From contig CAWHJW010000003.1 in assembly GCA_963829725.1 (NCBI GenBank), positions 168,403 through 232,402 on the forward strand: a stretch of DNA of 64,000 nucleotides. Reading direction: 5' to 3'. The first letter of the stretch is position 1, and each line of letters starts with the position of its first letter. The notes under the pieces are model-generated. The model ran no database searches, was not told the DNA's origin, and saw nothing but the letters and a program-made list of their open reading frames with translations. This DNA comes from RYN-230 sp963829725. Its GTDB lineage: Bacteria; Actinomycetota; Actinomycetes; Streptosporangiales; Streptosporangiaceae. Below, piece after piece: positions 44,014-53,838 of the stretch. The position numbers and the translations under genes are program-made.

Positions 44014-44760
44014 TTACCGGGCGCAGGCGCGGTGAATGTATGAGAGTTGCGGATCTGCGAAGAATGACCGGATCTTTCCGGGGACTGCCCACAGTTCGCG
44101 GAGCGCGCTCTCCGCGATCTCGAAAAGCTGGTCCCGGCCATTCGGCACGATCCGGGCGATGTGGTCGTTCTTTACGTTCTTCCAGACCCATTCGTCCGAG
44201 TTGAGGTCCGGCGAATATGACGGCAGGCGGAACAGTTCGATGCGGTTCTTTCTCGCCTCCACCCATTCTCAGATCTTTTTTGACTTGTGGTACCCGGCTC
44301 CGTCAACGATCAGGAAGATCTTTCCCCTGATGTCATGGATGAGACGCCCGAGGTACTCGGTGAACAGGTGGGAGTTCATCATTCCCTCGAAGACCATCCA
44401 GTGCATAGATCCGCGCATGCGATAGCCGATATCATGCCCACGGACTGGCGTTTTCCTGTGGCGGTCACGACGGGGGTTTGGCCGACTGGCGCCCACGTCG
44501 TTCCGGCATGGTGATCGGTGCGGCACCCTGCCTCATCTGCGAAGAAGATCTTCGCGCCCTCCTCCCCGGCGCGTTTCCGGATTGCCGGGAAGGTTTCCTC
44601 CATCCATATCCTGCGATTTTCCGGGTTCCTTTCCAGTGCCTGGTAAACGGGGCGCTGAGGGGAGAACCCAAGCATCTTGAGGATCCGGCCGGTGTTCTGC
44701 TCGGAGCTCGACTTTCGCACTTTCAGGTTGGGTGTCTGCGGACAGCCGGGAGTACGTGGC
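44014..44760 (-). pseudogene. IS630-family transposase, broken
   Basis: Pieces in order on the minus strand: GFSPQRPVYQALERNP, KIFFADEAGCRTDHHAGTTW (first Asp with DEAG), APVGQTPVVTATGKRQSVGM, then after a frame change near 44420 RGSMHWMVFEGMMNSHLFTE and KIFLIVDGAGYHKSKKI. A TGA at 44269 follows, and the same frame continues EWVEARKNRIELFRLPSYSPDLNSDEWVWKNVK with the catalytic Glu in DEWVW. At least one frameshift and one nonsense codon disable it. The N-terminal HTH region is poorly preserved. Confidence 0.8.
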
Positions 44761-45082
44761 TGGCAGTGGCTTCGCGGGGATGGGCGCAGTGGCCTGACGG
44801 GGCAGGAGGGGTCGCGACACGCGGCGTGAGCTGCCGCGAGGCGGATACTGGTCGCTACAGTAGCGGGCAATTATTCGTTTTCCCTACAATAACGGGTTTT
44901 CTGCGGAGCGCCGACTCGCCGCATCTGGATATCCGTCAAATTCACATAACTACTGGTGCCGGATCGTGCCACCTGGCGGCCCTATGCTGTCGCTGATCGG
45001 CCGTTTCGCTGGCCCGCATTCAGAGAGTCGTCTACCTTAAATAAGCGTTGATCAATTAGACAGAATAAATGGGGGAACTTTG
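44761..45082. other. Leader of the secreted propeller gene
   Basis: A lower-GC, partly AT-rich gap (for example near 44870-44960 and 45040-45070) holds no ORF of note. It should contain the promoter of the gene at 45083. Confidence 0.4.
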
Positions 45083-47860
45083 ATGATATCGTCACCAAGG
45101 CGGACTGCTGCGGCCCGTGCGCTGCTGCGGGTCGCGGGCGGGGCGCTGGGATGGCCTGCCGCAGGCCTGCGTGCGTACCTGCGCGCGCACTCGAGATGCG
45201 CGCGGTATCTAGGGTCGGCTGGGACCGGCGTGGCGATCACTGCGGCCCTCTTGCCCGCCATCTTTGGCAACTCGGCGTCGGCCAGCGAGGCCGTGCCTGC
45301 GCGCACGCACGAAACCACGGTCTCGCAGGACAATCTGCGGACGGGCTGGGATCATGACGAGCCGACCCTAAACCCCAGCAATATTTCGGGCCAGACCCCC
45401 GGCTACCAGTTCGGCCAGGTGTTCAAGACCGCGGTTACCGGGCAGGTGTACGCGCAGCCGCTGGTGGTCGGCTCGACGGTCATAGTGGCTACCGAAAGGG
45501 ACTACGTCTACGGCCTGAGCGCCTCGACCGGCGCGGTGCAGTGGGCGACTCAGCTGGGCACGCCGTACGCGATCACGAGCTGCGTTGACCTCAGCCCGCA
45601 CGTCGGCGTGACCAGCACCCCGGTATTCGATCCGGCGACCGGCGACGTCTACCTGGTCGCTCAGGTCATGCAGGGGGCCCAACCCGCTTATGAGATGTTC
45701 GGGCTCAAGGCGAGCACCGGCGCGGTCGTCCTGCAGCGATCCATCAGCGGTACGGCCAGCAACGACCCGCACCTGACGTTCAACGCCACGAACGAGCTGG
45801 CGCGGCCGGGACTCCTGCTGATGAACGGGTGGGTATACGCGGCGTTCGGATCACATTGCGACCACAGTCCCTACGTGGGGTTCGTGGACGGTGTGAACAT
45901 CTCCACCGGCGCGCTCACCCAGTGGAGCGACGAGACGGGCGTTTCAGACAACCAGGCCGGCATCTGGCAAAGCGGTGGCGGCCTGATGTCAGACGTTACT
46001 GGTCACATCTTCGTCACCTCGGGCAACGGCATCTCCCCGGCCGCCGGGCCGGGCCACACGCCGCCGGGCCAGCTCGCCGAGTCGGTGATCCGGCTGTCTG
46101 CACGCAGTAATGGCACCCTGGGCGCGGAGGACTTCTTCAGCCCGTCCAATGCGCCCACCCTGGACGCTGGGGATACCGATTTTGGCTCCGGCGGTCCGGT
46201 CGGACTGCCGTTCGGCACGGGCCTCTACCCGCGGGTGCTGGCTCAGGCCGGCAAGGACGGCCGGATCTTCCTGCTCGACCGGGACAACCTGGGTGGGCGC
46301 GAGCAAGGCAGCGGGGGTACCGACGGAGCCCTGAGCGTGACCGGGCCCTACCAGGGCCAGTGGGGCCACCCGGCGGTATTCGGGAACACCACGAGACTGA
46401 CCGCCGGCAACGCCCTCGCCGCCCAGGACTACTTGTATTACATCGGCAAAAACGACAGCCTGCGGGTGCTGAAGTTCGGGGTGAACAGCTTGGATGAGCC
46501 AACGCTGTCCGACGTAGCCAACAGCGGGCTGGCGTTCGGCTATACGTCCGGGTCACCGGCAGTGACATCTGACGGGTCCAACATCTCGACCGCGGTCGTG
46601 TGGGCGGTGCACTCGGCCGACAGCGGCGGATCCGGCGGCGCGCTGGAAGCATTCGCCGCTTACCCGGGATCAGGCTGCAGTGCCTCGGCACAGTGCACGA
46701 TCAAGCCGCTTTGGTCGGCACCGATCGGTACCGCCAGCAAATTCTCTAACGTGACCACCTCGGGCGGGATGGTCTACGTGGGCACCAGGGACGGCCAGGT
46801 GTACGGCTTCGGCAACACCGTTCCCGCGGCGCTGGCGAGCCGGGGCCCAGCCATCAGCTTCCAGGCACCAGTCGGCTCCACCAGCCCAGGCAAGGACGTC
46901 ACCGTCACCGCAACCTCGGACGTCACCCTGACCGGGGTAAGCGTGGACACCACTGCTACCAGCGGCACTACCGCTACGAACCAGTTCAGCATGGGCAAGG
47001 TGACGCTGACTCCGCGTGGCAGTGGCTCAAAGAGCAAGGTGTCGTTCCCGGTGACGCTACACAAGGGCGACACACTAACGGTGCCGGTGACCTTCAGCCC
47101 GACGTCTCCCGGCGGGACCACTGGATCGGTGTCGTTCGCCGCCGGGTCCCCCTCCTCGCCCCCGGTGACTGTGCCCCTGACCGCTACCGGTACCACCAGC
47201 GGCCTGTACGCAAGCTCCACGGCGATACCGTTCGCGCTGGTCACTGACACTGGGGCATTCGCGAGCAACGTTCCCGTGGGGGTGCAGGTGCCCCGGGAGG
47301 TGGACATCATCAACGGCAGCACCCATCCCGAGACCGTCACATCGGTCAGGCCGCCGTCCGCTCCATACTCGGTCACCGGGTTGCCGGCCACCGGCACTGT
47401 GCTCCGGCCCGGCCAGTCGGTCGTCGTCCAGGTCATCTTCGCGCCGACCACGCCGGGCAGCTACCCCAGCACCCTCTCGCTTACCGGCAGCGGGGGCGCC
47501 ACCGCCACGGTCAACCTCACCGGCACCGGACTGCCCGCGCGGGGCCTTTTCACCGCCTCGCCCGCCTCGGTCAAGTTCGGGGCGGTTTCCGTGGGCCAGA
47601 AGGTCACCAAGATCGTGACCCTGACCAACACCGGCAACGAGCCCGCCACGGTGACCACGGCCACCACGCTGAACGCCCCATTTGCCGACCGTCCCAACGT
47701 ATCCGCCGGGCTGCCGGTCAACGCGGGCTACGACGTGCAGATCCCCGTCACTTTCACGCCGACCAAGAAGGGTAACTTCACCTCCACCTACCGGCTCACC
47801 TGGACCGACGTCACCGGCTCGCACATCATCTTGGTTCATATCAGCGGCCGGGCGGCGTAG
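45083..47860 (+). CDS. Large secreted beta-propeller protein with choice-of-anchor/Ig-like repeats
   Basis: 925 residues. A twin-basic N-terminus and hydrophobic stretch (GTGVAITAALLPAIFGNSAS) form the export signal. Residues about 75-590 are a PQQ-type propeller with repeated blades (VYAQPLVVGSTVIVATERDY, VYGLSASTGAVQWATQLGTP, VTSTPVFDPATGDVYLVAQV, RILLDR-like IFLLDRDNLGG). Three beta-sandwich repeats of the Hydin/choice-of-anchor D type follow (VVQVIFAPTTPGSYPSTLSL, VTLTNTGNEPATVTTATTL, IPVTFTPTKKGNFTSTYRL). There is no sorting signal or transmembrane tail. The ATG is preceded by GGGGGAAC. It is the only large intact gene of the tRNA-Thr island. Binding or scaffold function is inferred. Confidence 0.85.
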   Translation: MISSPRRTAAARALLRVAGGALGWPAAGLRAYLRAHSRCARYLGSAGTGVAITAALLPAIFGNSASASEAVPARTHETTVSQDNLRTGWDHDEPTLNPSNISGQTPGYQFGQVFKTAVTGQVYAQPLVVGSTVIVATERDYVYGLSASTGAVQWATQLGTPYAITSCVDLSPHVGVTSTPVFDPATGDVYLVAQVMQGAQPAYEMFGLKASTGAVVLQRSISGTASNDPHLTFNATNELARPGLLLMNGWVYAAFGSHCDHSPYVGFVDGVNISTGALTQWSDETGVSDNQAGIWQSGGGLMSDVTGHIFVTSGNGISPAAGPGHTPPGQLAESVIRLSARSNGTLGAEDFFSPSNAPTLDAGDTDFGSGGPVGLPFGTGLYPRVLAQAGKDGRIFLLDRDNLGGREQGSGGTDGALSVTGPYQGQWGHPAVFGNTTRLTAGNALAAQDYLYYIGKNDSLRVLKFGVNSLDEPTLSDVANSGLAFGYTSGSPAVTSDGSNISTAVVWAVHSADSGGSGGALEAFAAYPGSGCSASAQCTIKPLWSAPIGTASKFSNVTTSGGMVYVGTRDGQVYGFGNTVPAALASRGPAISFQAPVGSTSPGKDVTVTATSDVTLTGVSVDTTATSGTTATNQFSMGKVTLTPRGSGSKSKVSFPVTLHKGDTLTVPVTFSPTSPGGTTGSVSFAAGSPSSPPVTVPLTATGTTSGLYASSTAIPFALVTDTGAFASNVPVGVQVPREVDIINGSTHPETVTSVRPPSAPYSVTGLPATGTVLRPGQSVVVQVIFAPTTPGSYPSTLSLTGSGGATATVNLTGTGLPARGLFTASPASVKFGAVSVGQKVTKIVTLTNTGNEPATVTTATTLNAPFADRPNVSAGLPVNAGYDVQIPVTFTPTKKGNFTSTYRLTWTDVTGSHIILVHISGRAA

Positions 47861-47943
47861 GACGTCAGTCGCCTCGGCTGCGTGGTGCCGCCACAGGGCC
47901 GGATCCCGATTAGCTGGGTAGCTGCAGGCGATCCGCCTGGGAT

Positions 47944-48537
47944 GTGCGGTTGGCTGAGGCAGGTGGCTCAGTGGCGGCGGAGCGCGACGAGGCCGCCATC
48001 GCGGCCTGGCGGGACGGACCTGGGTCAAGCTTCGAGGCTAGCGGCGGCGACCGGCGCGTACCTCTGCTCCGAGGACGAGGCCGGGCAGGCCATGCGCCCG
48101 CCGAAGGCCCGCACCTGGGCCCGGAGCCGCTTCATCTACCGGACCCGCGTGCATACCGGACGCAAAGGCGAGCGCCGCAGCATGCCCGAGCCGATTACGC
48201 CAGCCTGATCACCGCCGGGCACACCCAGCTCCATGCCGCGCTCATCCTCGTATTGGACAACCTGAACACGCACATCAGCGCCGTGATGCGCACCCTGCTC
48301 CAGCCACACCAGGGCTCGCTGACCGTCGTCCGGCTGCCCGCTACGCCCCGACCTGAACCCGCCGAGGGCGCCTGGTCAAACATGAAGAACAGCCTGGGCA
48401 ACCTCGGCTCCTGCAGCACCGTCCGCCAACTGGCCGCGATCATCAAAAACCGGCTCAAGCGCATCCAGTACCGCCCCGCCCTGATCGACGGATTCCTCGC
48501 CCAGACCGGACTCAGCCCCGAACCCGAACCACCGTAG
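47944..48537 (+). pseudogene. IS630-family transposase, second copy type, broken
   Basis: The C-terminal frame is clear: LILVLDNLNTHISAVMRTLL (Asp), RPEPAEGAWSNMKNSLGNLG (catalytic Glu in AEGAW) and IIKNRLKRIQYRPALIDGFL. Upstream fragments lie in shifted frames (GAYLCSEDEAGQAMRPPKA, then FIYRTRVHTGRKGERRSM). The stretch normally between ARTWAR and SRFIYRT is missing. It differs in sequence from the IS630 remnant at 44014, so two separate IS630 types have decayed on the island. Confidence 0.75.
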
Positions 48538-48695
48538 ACCCTGGCCTAACCTCTGTAGTTGCTCAACCACGCCGATGGTGGCATGCAACTGCAAGCGCTC
48601 GGCGTTATGTGGCTCTTCGAAGTTAACCGGGGTGGCGTGGCGGCCTGCTGACGGAGCGTAGCGACTAGGCAGGTCTGGCGTGTCGCTGCATGAGA

Positions 48696-48761
48696 GTGCC
48701 CGCGGCTTTCAAGATCATGGTTCTTTCCAGGGAAACATGATCAGCAGAGAGCTGCGGGCAC
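48696..48761 (+). promoter_or_regulatory. Nested inverted repeat abutting the ISL3 transposase start
   Basis: The outer arms GTGCCCGC (48696-48703) and GCGGGCAC (48754-48761) enclose inner arms GATCATG (48713-48719) and CATGATC (48736-48742). The outer 3' arm ends directly before the GTG start at 48762, and the likely ribosome site AGAGAG lies just 5' of that arm, inside the folded segment. Confidence 0.6.
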
Positions 48762-50106
48762 GTGTGTCAGGATATGGCGTCGCGGCTGTTCGCGCTGGAG
48801 GGCGCGGAGGTCGCGGAGGTTGATGAGGAGCCCGGCGGCGGCCGGACGGTGTGGCTGGTGACGGCGGACCCGGCCGCGCGGGCATGCCCGGCCTGCGGGA
48901 CGGTATCGGAGCATGCCCGGGAGCGGGTGGTGACGCGCCCGGCTGATATCGGCTTTGGCCGGGACCGGGTCAGCGTGGCATGGGTGAAGCGGCGGTGAGA
49001 GTGCCGGGTCGCGTCGTGCCCGCGGGGCACGTTCACTGAGTCGCTGCCGGGCGTCCCGCCGCGGTGCCGGGTGACGGGGCGGCTGCGGGATCATGTGGGG
49101 TGGCTGGTCGCGGAGGGCGGGCGGACGGTGGCGCAGGCGGCACGCGAGTGCGGGCTGTCCTGGCCGGCAGCGCATCAGGCGTTCGCCGGGTGCGCGGACC
49201 CGGTGCTGGGCCAGCCGCCCGCACCGGCAGCGCACCTGGGGATTGATGAGCACCGGCGTGGCCGGCCCCGGTGGCGGGCCGATGCGGAGACCGGCGAGTA
49301 CGTGCTGCTGGCTGGACCGCGGGCATACCTGTTTCTTTGACCTGTCCGGGGATCAGGGCCTGTTAGGGCAGGTGGAGGGCCGCACCGCGGATGACGCCGC
49401 CTGGTGGCTGGCGCAGGCATCGCCGGCCTGGCGGGACGGCGTCAAGGTCGTCGCGATCGACATGTGCTCTATCTATGCCGCGGCGGTGCGCCGGGCGCTG
49501 CCCCGCGCGCGGCTGGTGGCAGACCTGTTCCATGTCGTGCAGCTCGCGGTGAAGATGACCGGGGACGTGCGCCGCCGGGCGGTGCGGGAGAAATACGGGC
49601 GGCGCGGCCGCTCCGGCGACGGCGAGTACGGGGTCAAGGGCCTGCTGGTGCGCAACCTGGAGCACCTGCGCCCCGGCCAGTTCGCCAAGGTCATGGACAC
49701 TCTCGGCGGGGACGCCGCAGGCCAGGAGATCGCCGCGGCGTGGATCGGCAAGGAAAAGCTCCGCGACGTGCTGAACCTGCGGGCCTGCATGACCGGGTCT
49801 GCGCCGTGCCAGCGCGACGTCCGGGACCACCTGTTCTCCTTCTACGACTGGTGCGCGCAGAACGATGACGTCCCAGAGCTGCTTACCCTGGCCCGGACGA
49901 TATCGAAATGGGAGGACGAGATCGTCGCGGCGGTGCTCACGGGCGTGACGAACGCCCGGAGCGAGAGCCTGAACAGGCTCGCGAAACTGGAAGCCCGGAT
50001 GGCCTACTCGTTCCGCAACCCCGCGAACCAGCGACGCCGGGTCCGGATCGCCTGCACCCGGGGTGCCCGGCGATCCCGGGCCGTCACACCAAAACGATCA
50101 CGTTAG
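48762..50106 (+). pseudogene. ISL3-family transposase, broken
   Basis: The N-terminus has the ISL3 zinc finger start (RACPACGTVSEHARERVVTR, PADIGFGRDRVSVAWVKRR) followed by a TGA at 48996-48998. The same frame continues ECRVASCPRGTFTESLPGVP and an HTH (QAARECGLSWPAAHQAFAG) to LGIDEHRRGRPRW (first Asp). Near 49330 the frame changes and continues DLSGDQGLLGQVEGRTADDA, VKVVAIDMCSIYAAAVRRAL, LVADLFHVVQLAVKM and NARSESLNRLAKLEARMAYS with the final catalytic Glu. One nonsense codon and one frameshift inactivate an otherwise complete gene. Confidence 0.85.
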
Positions 50107-50332
50107 GTAACCGGAAGGCAACCCGACCCCGGTGTACTGTAACCTCGAAGAGCCCGTTATGTGTCTGCTCGTGGTCACGAACCATCCGGCTATGTGCATA
50201 TTACCTGGGCTAATGTTCGGTGCGGTGTCGTGGGGCCTCGGAGAGGGTCGCACCTGGTGCCGAATGGGGCATCTGTTGGCAATTCGGGTCATGCTAGCGT
50301 TGCGGCGCGACAGGCCCCTTACGTCAACGGGA

Positions 50333-50473
50333 CTAGCGCTGTGCATTCACTCCGATAGCACGTCTCTGGGCTCTGTGCTGCTCATCTGTGATGGCTGCCC
50401 AAAGACCCAGGGCTGCAAAGGCCGCGGAGCCGATGACGGCCAGCGGCACCCAGAGAATGATCTGCGTGATCAT
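50333..50473 (-). CDS. Possible 46-residue membrane microprotein
   Basis: A minus-strand frame starts at ATG 50473 seven bases after GGGGGGTG. It encodes MITQIILWVPLAVIGSAAFA, ALGLWAAI and a charged tail DEQHRAQRRAIG. This is one transmembrane helix with a basic C-terminus, the usual build of small membrane regulators or type I toxin-like peptides. There is no homology that can be named. Support is the ribosome site and the clean hydrophobic helix. Confidence 0.45.
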   Translation of the reverse strand: MITQIILWVPLAVIGSAAFAALGLWAAITDEQHRAQRRAIGVNAQR

Positions 50474-50558
50474 GTAATCACCCCCCGTTATCGAACGTAA
50501 CCCGGCGGGTCATGATTGTAAAGGCCTACGCACAGAGAGGGTTATGCGAAACTCCTTA

Positions 50559-50614
50559 GCAAGATCTTGCATCAAGACCCTGGCCTGCAGCTCCCAAGAT
50601 TCGTCGATCTTGGG
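50559..50614. repeat. Two palindromes in AT-richer DNA
   Basis: GCAAGATCTTGC (50559-50570) is a perfect 12-bp palindrome. CCCAAGAT (50593-50600) and ATCTTGGG (50607-50614) are perfect arms around TCGTCG. TGCAAGGTTTTGCA follows at about 50617. They may be operators upstream of the microprotein or remnants of an element end. Confidence 0.5.
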
Positions 50615-51387
50615 AATGCAAGGTTTTGCATAGCCACAGGGGACTCAGTGACTTTCCAGTCCTCCCTATACTGGTTCGTCGGTATTAAACAGATTGTCAT
50701 TATTTGCCCGTTTTGGTAATTCGACTTTCGCCGTTTTCGTGGATGTGGTCAGTCTGTGCGGGCCGAGAACCCCATCCGTGGATGTGGGCTACAGTAAGTG
50801 CCGTTGAGTATTAGTTGGTTTTGGGGCGGTCGCCGCCGCGACGGCCAGGTGGGCGTGCGCGAGCAGGGCCAGGGTGATGTGCCGGGTACCACGCGTCGTA
50901 GCGGCGGTTCCGCCCGGCGACCTCGGCCCAGGTCGGGCATCGTTTGCTCAAGCCGGTCCACCACGTCCTGCAGGCGCTCGACCACGCTCGTCCCGCCTTC
51001 CGCGTCAGCAGGCCCGCGCTTTCCAGTCGCACGAACGGGCTTGGCGGGCTCTCCCTCGATCGGGTTCCGCAGGGCACCCAGGATGCCAAGGTTCACCACG
51101 CCGATGGACAGCATGGCTCACGCCGACGTTTTGGAAGAAGCCCTGCCATCCAGGTCCTCCTTGATGGACTGGTTCCTAGGTTCCGCCCGGCGCTCGAATC
51201 GCCGCGGCGGGGCCGCTTGCATAACTGGGTCGTGAGAGACGAGGCCGGGTGGCCGCGATGAGCGTCGAATGAGCGTGGGCGGCCAGAGAACGGCGACGAG
51301 TGGCGGCGCTTAGCCGGGAGGCCGACTTGGCCGCTGAGCTGGGCGAATGACAGGGAAGACGAGCAGTGACGAGTGGCCGCGGCTACC
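50615..51387. other. Stretch with transposase debris near the island end
   Basis: On the minus strand about 50810-51110 frames read VVERLQDVVDRLEQTMPDLG and, one frame over, RYDAWYPAHHPG, then pieces resembling the end of IS701-type transposases. The frames are broken, so only a fragment can be claimed. No intact gene is seen. Confidence 0.35.
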
Positions 51388-51440
51388 AGCGGCCGCCTTG
51401 TATGCGGCAGGTCAGTGGTTCGAACCCATCACCGGCTCCA
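51388..51440 (+). repeat. Degraded tRNA-Thr 3' half (possible att copy)
   Basis: From the anticodon arm (GCCGC CTTGTAT GCGGC) to ACCGGCTCCA the sequence matches the 3' half of the tRNA-Thr at 42501, with several substitutions and one deleted base in the T arm/acceptor junction. There is no D arm or 5' acceptor, so it is not a functional tRNA. Confidence 0.75.
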
Positions 51441-51712
51441 TGCGGGCCATCCCGCCCAAGTCATGAAAACGACTGATTTCTGCTGGAAATAGTTCGCATC
51501 GGCGATTCGCGCAGCGTAATCAGGCTCCGTGCCGCCCGAGACCATATGAAATGCCGTGAACCACGACAAGCCTGGTACTTAGAAATACCTTTCCTCATAT
51601 CTGGCTGCCGCGTTGTACGCTGCCACCTGCTCTGCAGGCGATTTCGCATTACGCAATATCGCTATCGCCAGGCGGGGAGAATCCGCCCTGGCTCAACGAC
51701 ATGGGAGGGGCA

Positions 51713-53482
51713 ATGCGGCACTATTTAGGAGAACGGGCCGGAGCACGGAGGGTCCGTTACTGGCCGGCCGCGGCCGCGGTCACGGCGGCGGTCGCCCTGG
51801 CGACGATGACCGCTGCGGCCACCGCGGCCACGCGCCCAGCCGGAAGGCACGGCGCGTCTCACAGTGTCACCTTGTACGCCGTGGGCAAGCGGGTCTGCAA
51901 GGCGAAGCGCCCGGGTGTTGCGTCGTGCTATGCCGAGATCCGGAAGGTCGTCAGGAAGGGCACGGCGGGAGCACGGCCGTTCAAGGTCGCCGCGGGCGCG
52001 ACCGAGGCGGGCACGATCGGCCCGGCGGGCGGGCTCACGCCCGGGGACCTGGGCACCGCCTACGGGCTCACCACCACCGGTGGCAGCGGGCAGACCGTGG
52101 CCGTCGTGGACGCGTACAACGACCCGAACATCAACGCTGACCTGCAGTCCTTCGACACGCATTACGGCCTGGCCACGTGCAGCACCACGAACGGCTGCCT
52201 GCGGGTGGTCAACCAGACCGGCGGCAGCACGCCGCCCGCCAATGACACCTCGGGATGGTCGGTGGAAGAGACCCTCGACGTGGAGACGGTGCACTCGGTG
52301 TGCCAGGGCTGCAAGATCATCCTGGTGGAGGCCAATTCGCCGCTGAATGCCAATCTGGCCACGGCCGAGAACACCGCGGTCTCGCTGGGGGCGGGTGAGG
52401 TGTCGAACTCGTTCGGCGAGCCGGAATCAGGGACCGGCACCAGCTTCCAGGCGGCCTTCAACCATTCCGGGGTCGTCATCACCGCGTCAGCCGGGGACTC
52501 TGGGTACTACTCCTACGACGAGCTCGCCGCCGTAGACCAGCCAGGCATCCCGGCCGCCTACAGCACCACGGTCAGCGTGGGTGGCACCTCGCTGTACCTC
52601 GGCCAGAGCGCCGCCCGGCAATCGGAGACCGTGTGGAACGACAACGGCATCCGGGATGTCCTGGAGCAGGACTTCGCGGCCCCGCTGGGCGCTGGCGGCG
52701 GCGGCTGCAGCACCCTGTTCAGCGCGCAGCACTGGCAGACCTCGCTCAGCGTGTGGGGGAGCACCGGGTGTGGCAGCAAGCGGCTGGCCTCTGACGTCTC
52801 GGCAGTCGCGGACTACCTGACCGGCTTTGATGTCTACGACTCCTACAACTGCGGTAGCGCGTGCAGCCCCCCGGCCCCGGGCTGGTTCACGGTCGGCGGC
52901 ACCTCGCTGTCGTCTCCGCTCATCGCCGCGTCCTATGCGCTGGCCGGCGGGGCCCACGGCGTGGCTTACCCGGCGCTCACCCTCTACGGGCACCCGGGAC
53001 ATGCGTATGACGTCACCACCGGCGGCAATGGCTGGTGCGCGGGCCAAGGCGCCGCGCAGTGCCCCAACCCCAACTCCCTGGGGCACGGCACCGTGGACTG
53101 CGCCTACACCGCCGGCGGCACCCCCGCCGTGGGTGACCGGGCCTGCGATGCCCTGGCCGGTTACGACGGGCCGACTGGTGTCGGCTCGCCCAACGGGATC
53201 ACCATGTTCACCAAGACCGGGCCGTCCGCCACCATCAGCGGCCCCACCACGGTGACCCACGGCACCAGCCAGACCTGGAAGGCCACCACGGCCGACCCCT
53301 TCCCGGGTGGCGCGGTCACCCGCTACACCTGGAACTGGGGCGACGGGACCAGCAGCACCACCACGACCGGCAGCGCGTCACACACCTACGCGACCGGCGC
53401 GGTCACGCGAACGATCACCCTCACCGTCACCGACAATTACGGCGTCACTGGAAGCGCGACCTACACCGCGAAGGTCAGCTAG
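51713..53482 (+). CDS. Secreted S53 (sedolisin) protease with C-terminal PKD domain
   Basis: 589 residues with a signal peptide (WPAAAAVTAAVALATMTAAA), a short pro-region, and a sedolisin core beginning LTPGDLGTAYGL and SGQTVAVVDAYNDPN. Catalytic residues are Glu and Asp in WSVEETLDVETVHSVC, an oxyanion Asp in VITASAGDSGYYSY and the nucleophile Ser in VGGTSLSSPLIAASYA (usual SGTS changed to GGTS). The last 85 residues form a PKD-type domain (RYTWNWGDGTSSTTTTGSAS, TITLTVTDNYG). It is active outside the cell, likely at acid pH as in the family. The ATG at 51713 follows GGGAGGGG. Confidence 0.87.
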   Translation: MRHYLGERAGARRVRYWPAAAAVTAAVALATMTAAATAATRPAGRHGASHSVTLYAVGKRVCKAKRPGVASCYAEIRKVVRKGTAGARPFKVAAGATEAGTIGPAGGLTPGDLGTAYGLTTTGGSGQTVAVVDAYNDPNINADLQSFDTHYGLATCSTTNGCLRVVNQTGGSTPPANDTSGWSVEETLDVETVHSVCQGCKIILVEANSPLNANLATAENTAVSLGAGEVSNSFGEPESGTGTSFQAAFNHSGVVITASAGDSGYYSYDELAAVDQPGIPAAYSTTVSVGGTSLYLGQSAARQSETVWNDNGIRDVLEQDFAAPLGAGGGGCSTLFSAQHWQTSLSVWGSTGCGSKRLASDVSAVADYLTGFDVYDSYNCGSACSPPAPGWFTVGGTSLSSPLIAASYALAGGAHGVAYPALTLYGHPGHAYDVTTGGNGWCAGQGAAQCPNPNSLGHGTVDCAYTAGGTPAVGDRACDALAGYDGPTGVGSPNGITMFTKTGPSATISGPTTVTHGTSQTWKATTADPFPGGAVTRYTWNWGDGTSSTTTTGSASHTYATGAVTRTITLTVTDNYGVTGSATYTAKVS

Positions 53483-53536
53483 CTAGAGCCGCCCGGCAGG
53501 CGCCGCAGTCGTGCGTCTGACCGGGATAAGCGGACC

Positions 53537-53570
53537 GGGGGGCTGGCCGTCCCGGCGGCCGGCCCCCCTT
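53537..53570 (+). terminator. Stem-loop terminator after the sedolisin gene
   Basis: GGGGGGCTGGCCG (53537-53549) pairs with CGGCCGGCCCCCC (53556-53568) with one G-T pair, around a 6-nt loop, 54 bases past the stop; TT follows. Confidence 0.75.
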
Positions 53571-53838
53571 CTGCGCCGGTCGCACTCCAGGGCCGCCCGG
53601 GCCGGCCCAAGGCTGATCAGCCACGACAGCCTGGGCGAGGTTACAGACAGTTATGTTGCTGAGGAGGACTATTTGCCCGGAAGTGGGTAAGTACACGACC
53701 GGGGAAACTATCTGCTGGGTTAGTACGTTGCGCCGGGTGAGATGGTTTGCGCACCAGGTTGTAACGCTCCGCGATGGTTGTGCTGGGCGAATAGACGTCG
53801 CATGAGCCCCCGCCGGACGTGGGTATGGGGTGAGACGA
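53571..53838. other. Upstream region of the LCP gene
   Basis: There is no gene. A lower-GC stretch around 53640-53790 probably holds the promoter of the LCP gene at 53839. Confidence 0.4.

Larger units (their letters stand above)
42525..51440. mobile_element. Putative old genomic island integrated at tRNA-Thr
   Basis: The block is bounded by the intact tRNA-Thr and a degraded copy of the tRNA 3' half. The first gene inside is a tyrosine-integrase remnant, as in tRNA-targeted elements. The interior is dominated by broken transposases (IS630 twice, ISL3, IS66-like and IS701-like debris). One large secreted protein gene and one possible microprotein appear intact. The flanking copies differ at several positions, so the insertion must be old or the resemblance reflects a separate tRNA duplication. 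Confidence 0.55.

Noticed and set aside
44014..50106. A single composite transposon bounded by IS630 copies
   Set aside because: The two IS630 remnants are different types, in opposite orientation and broken, so they do not form a matched pair.
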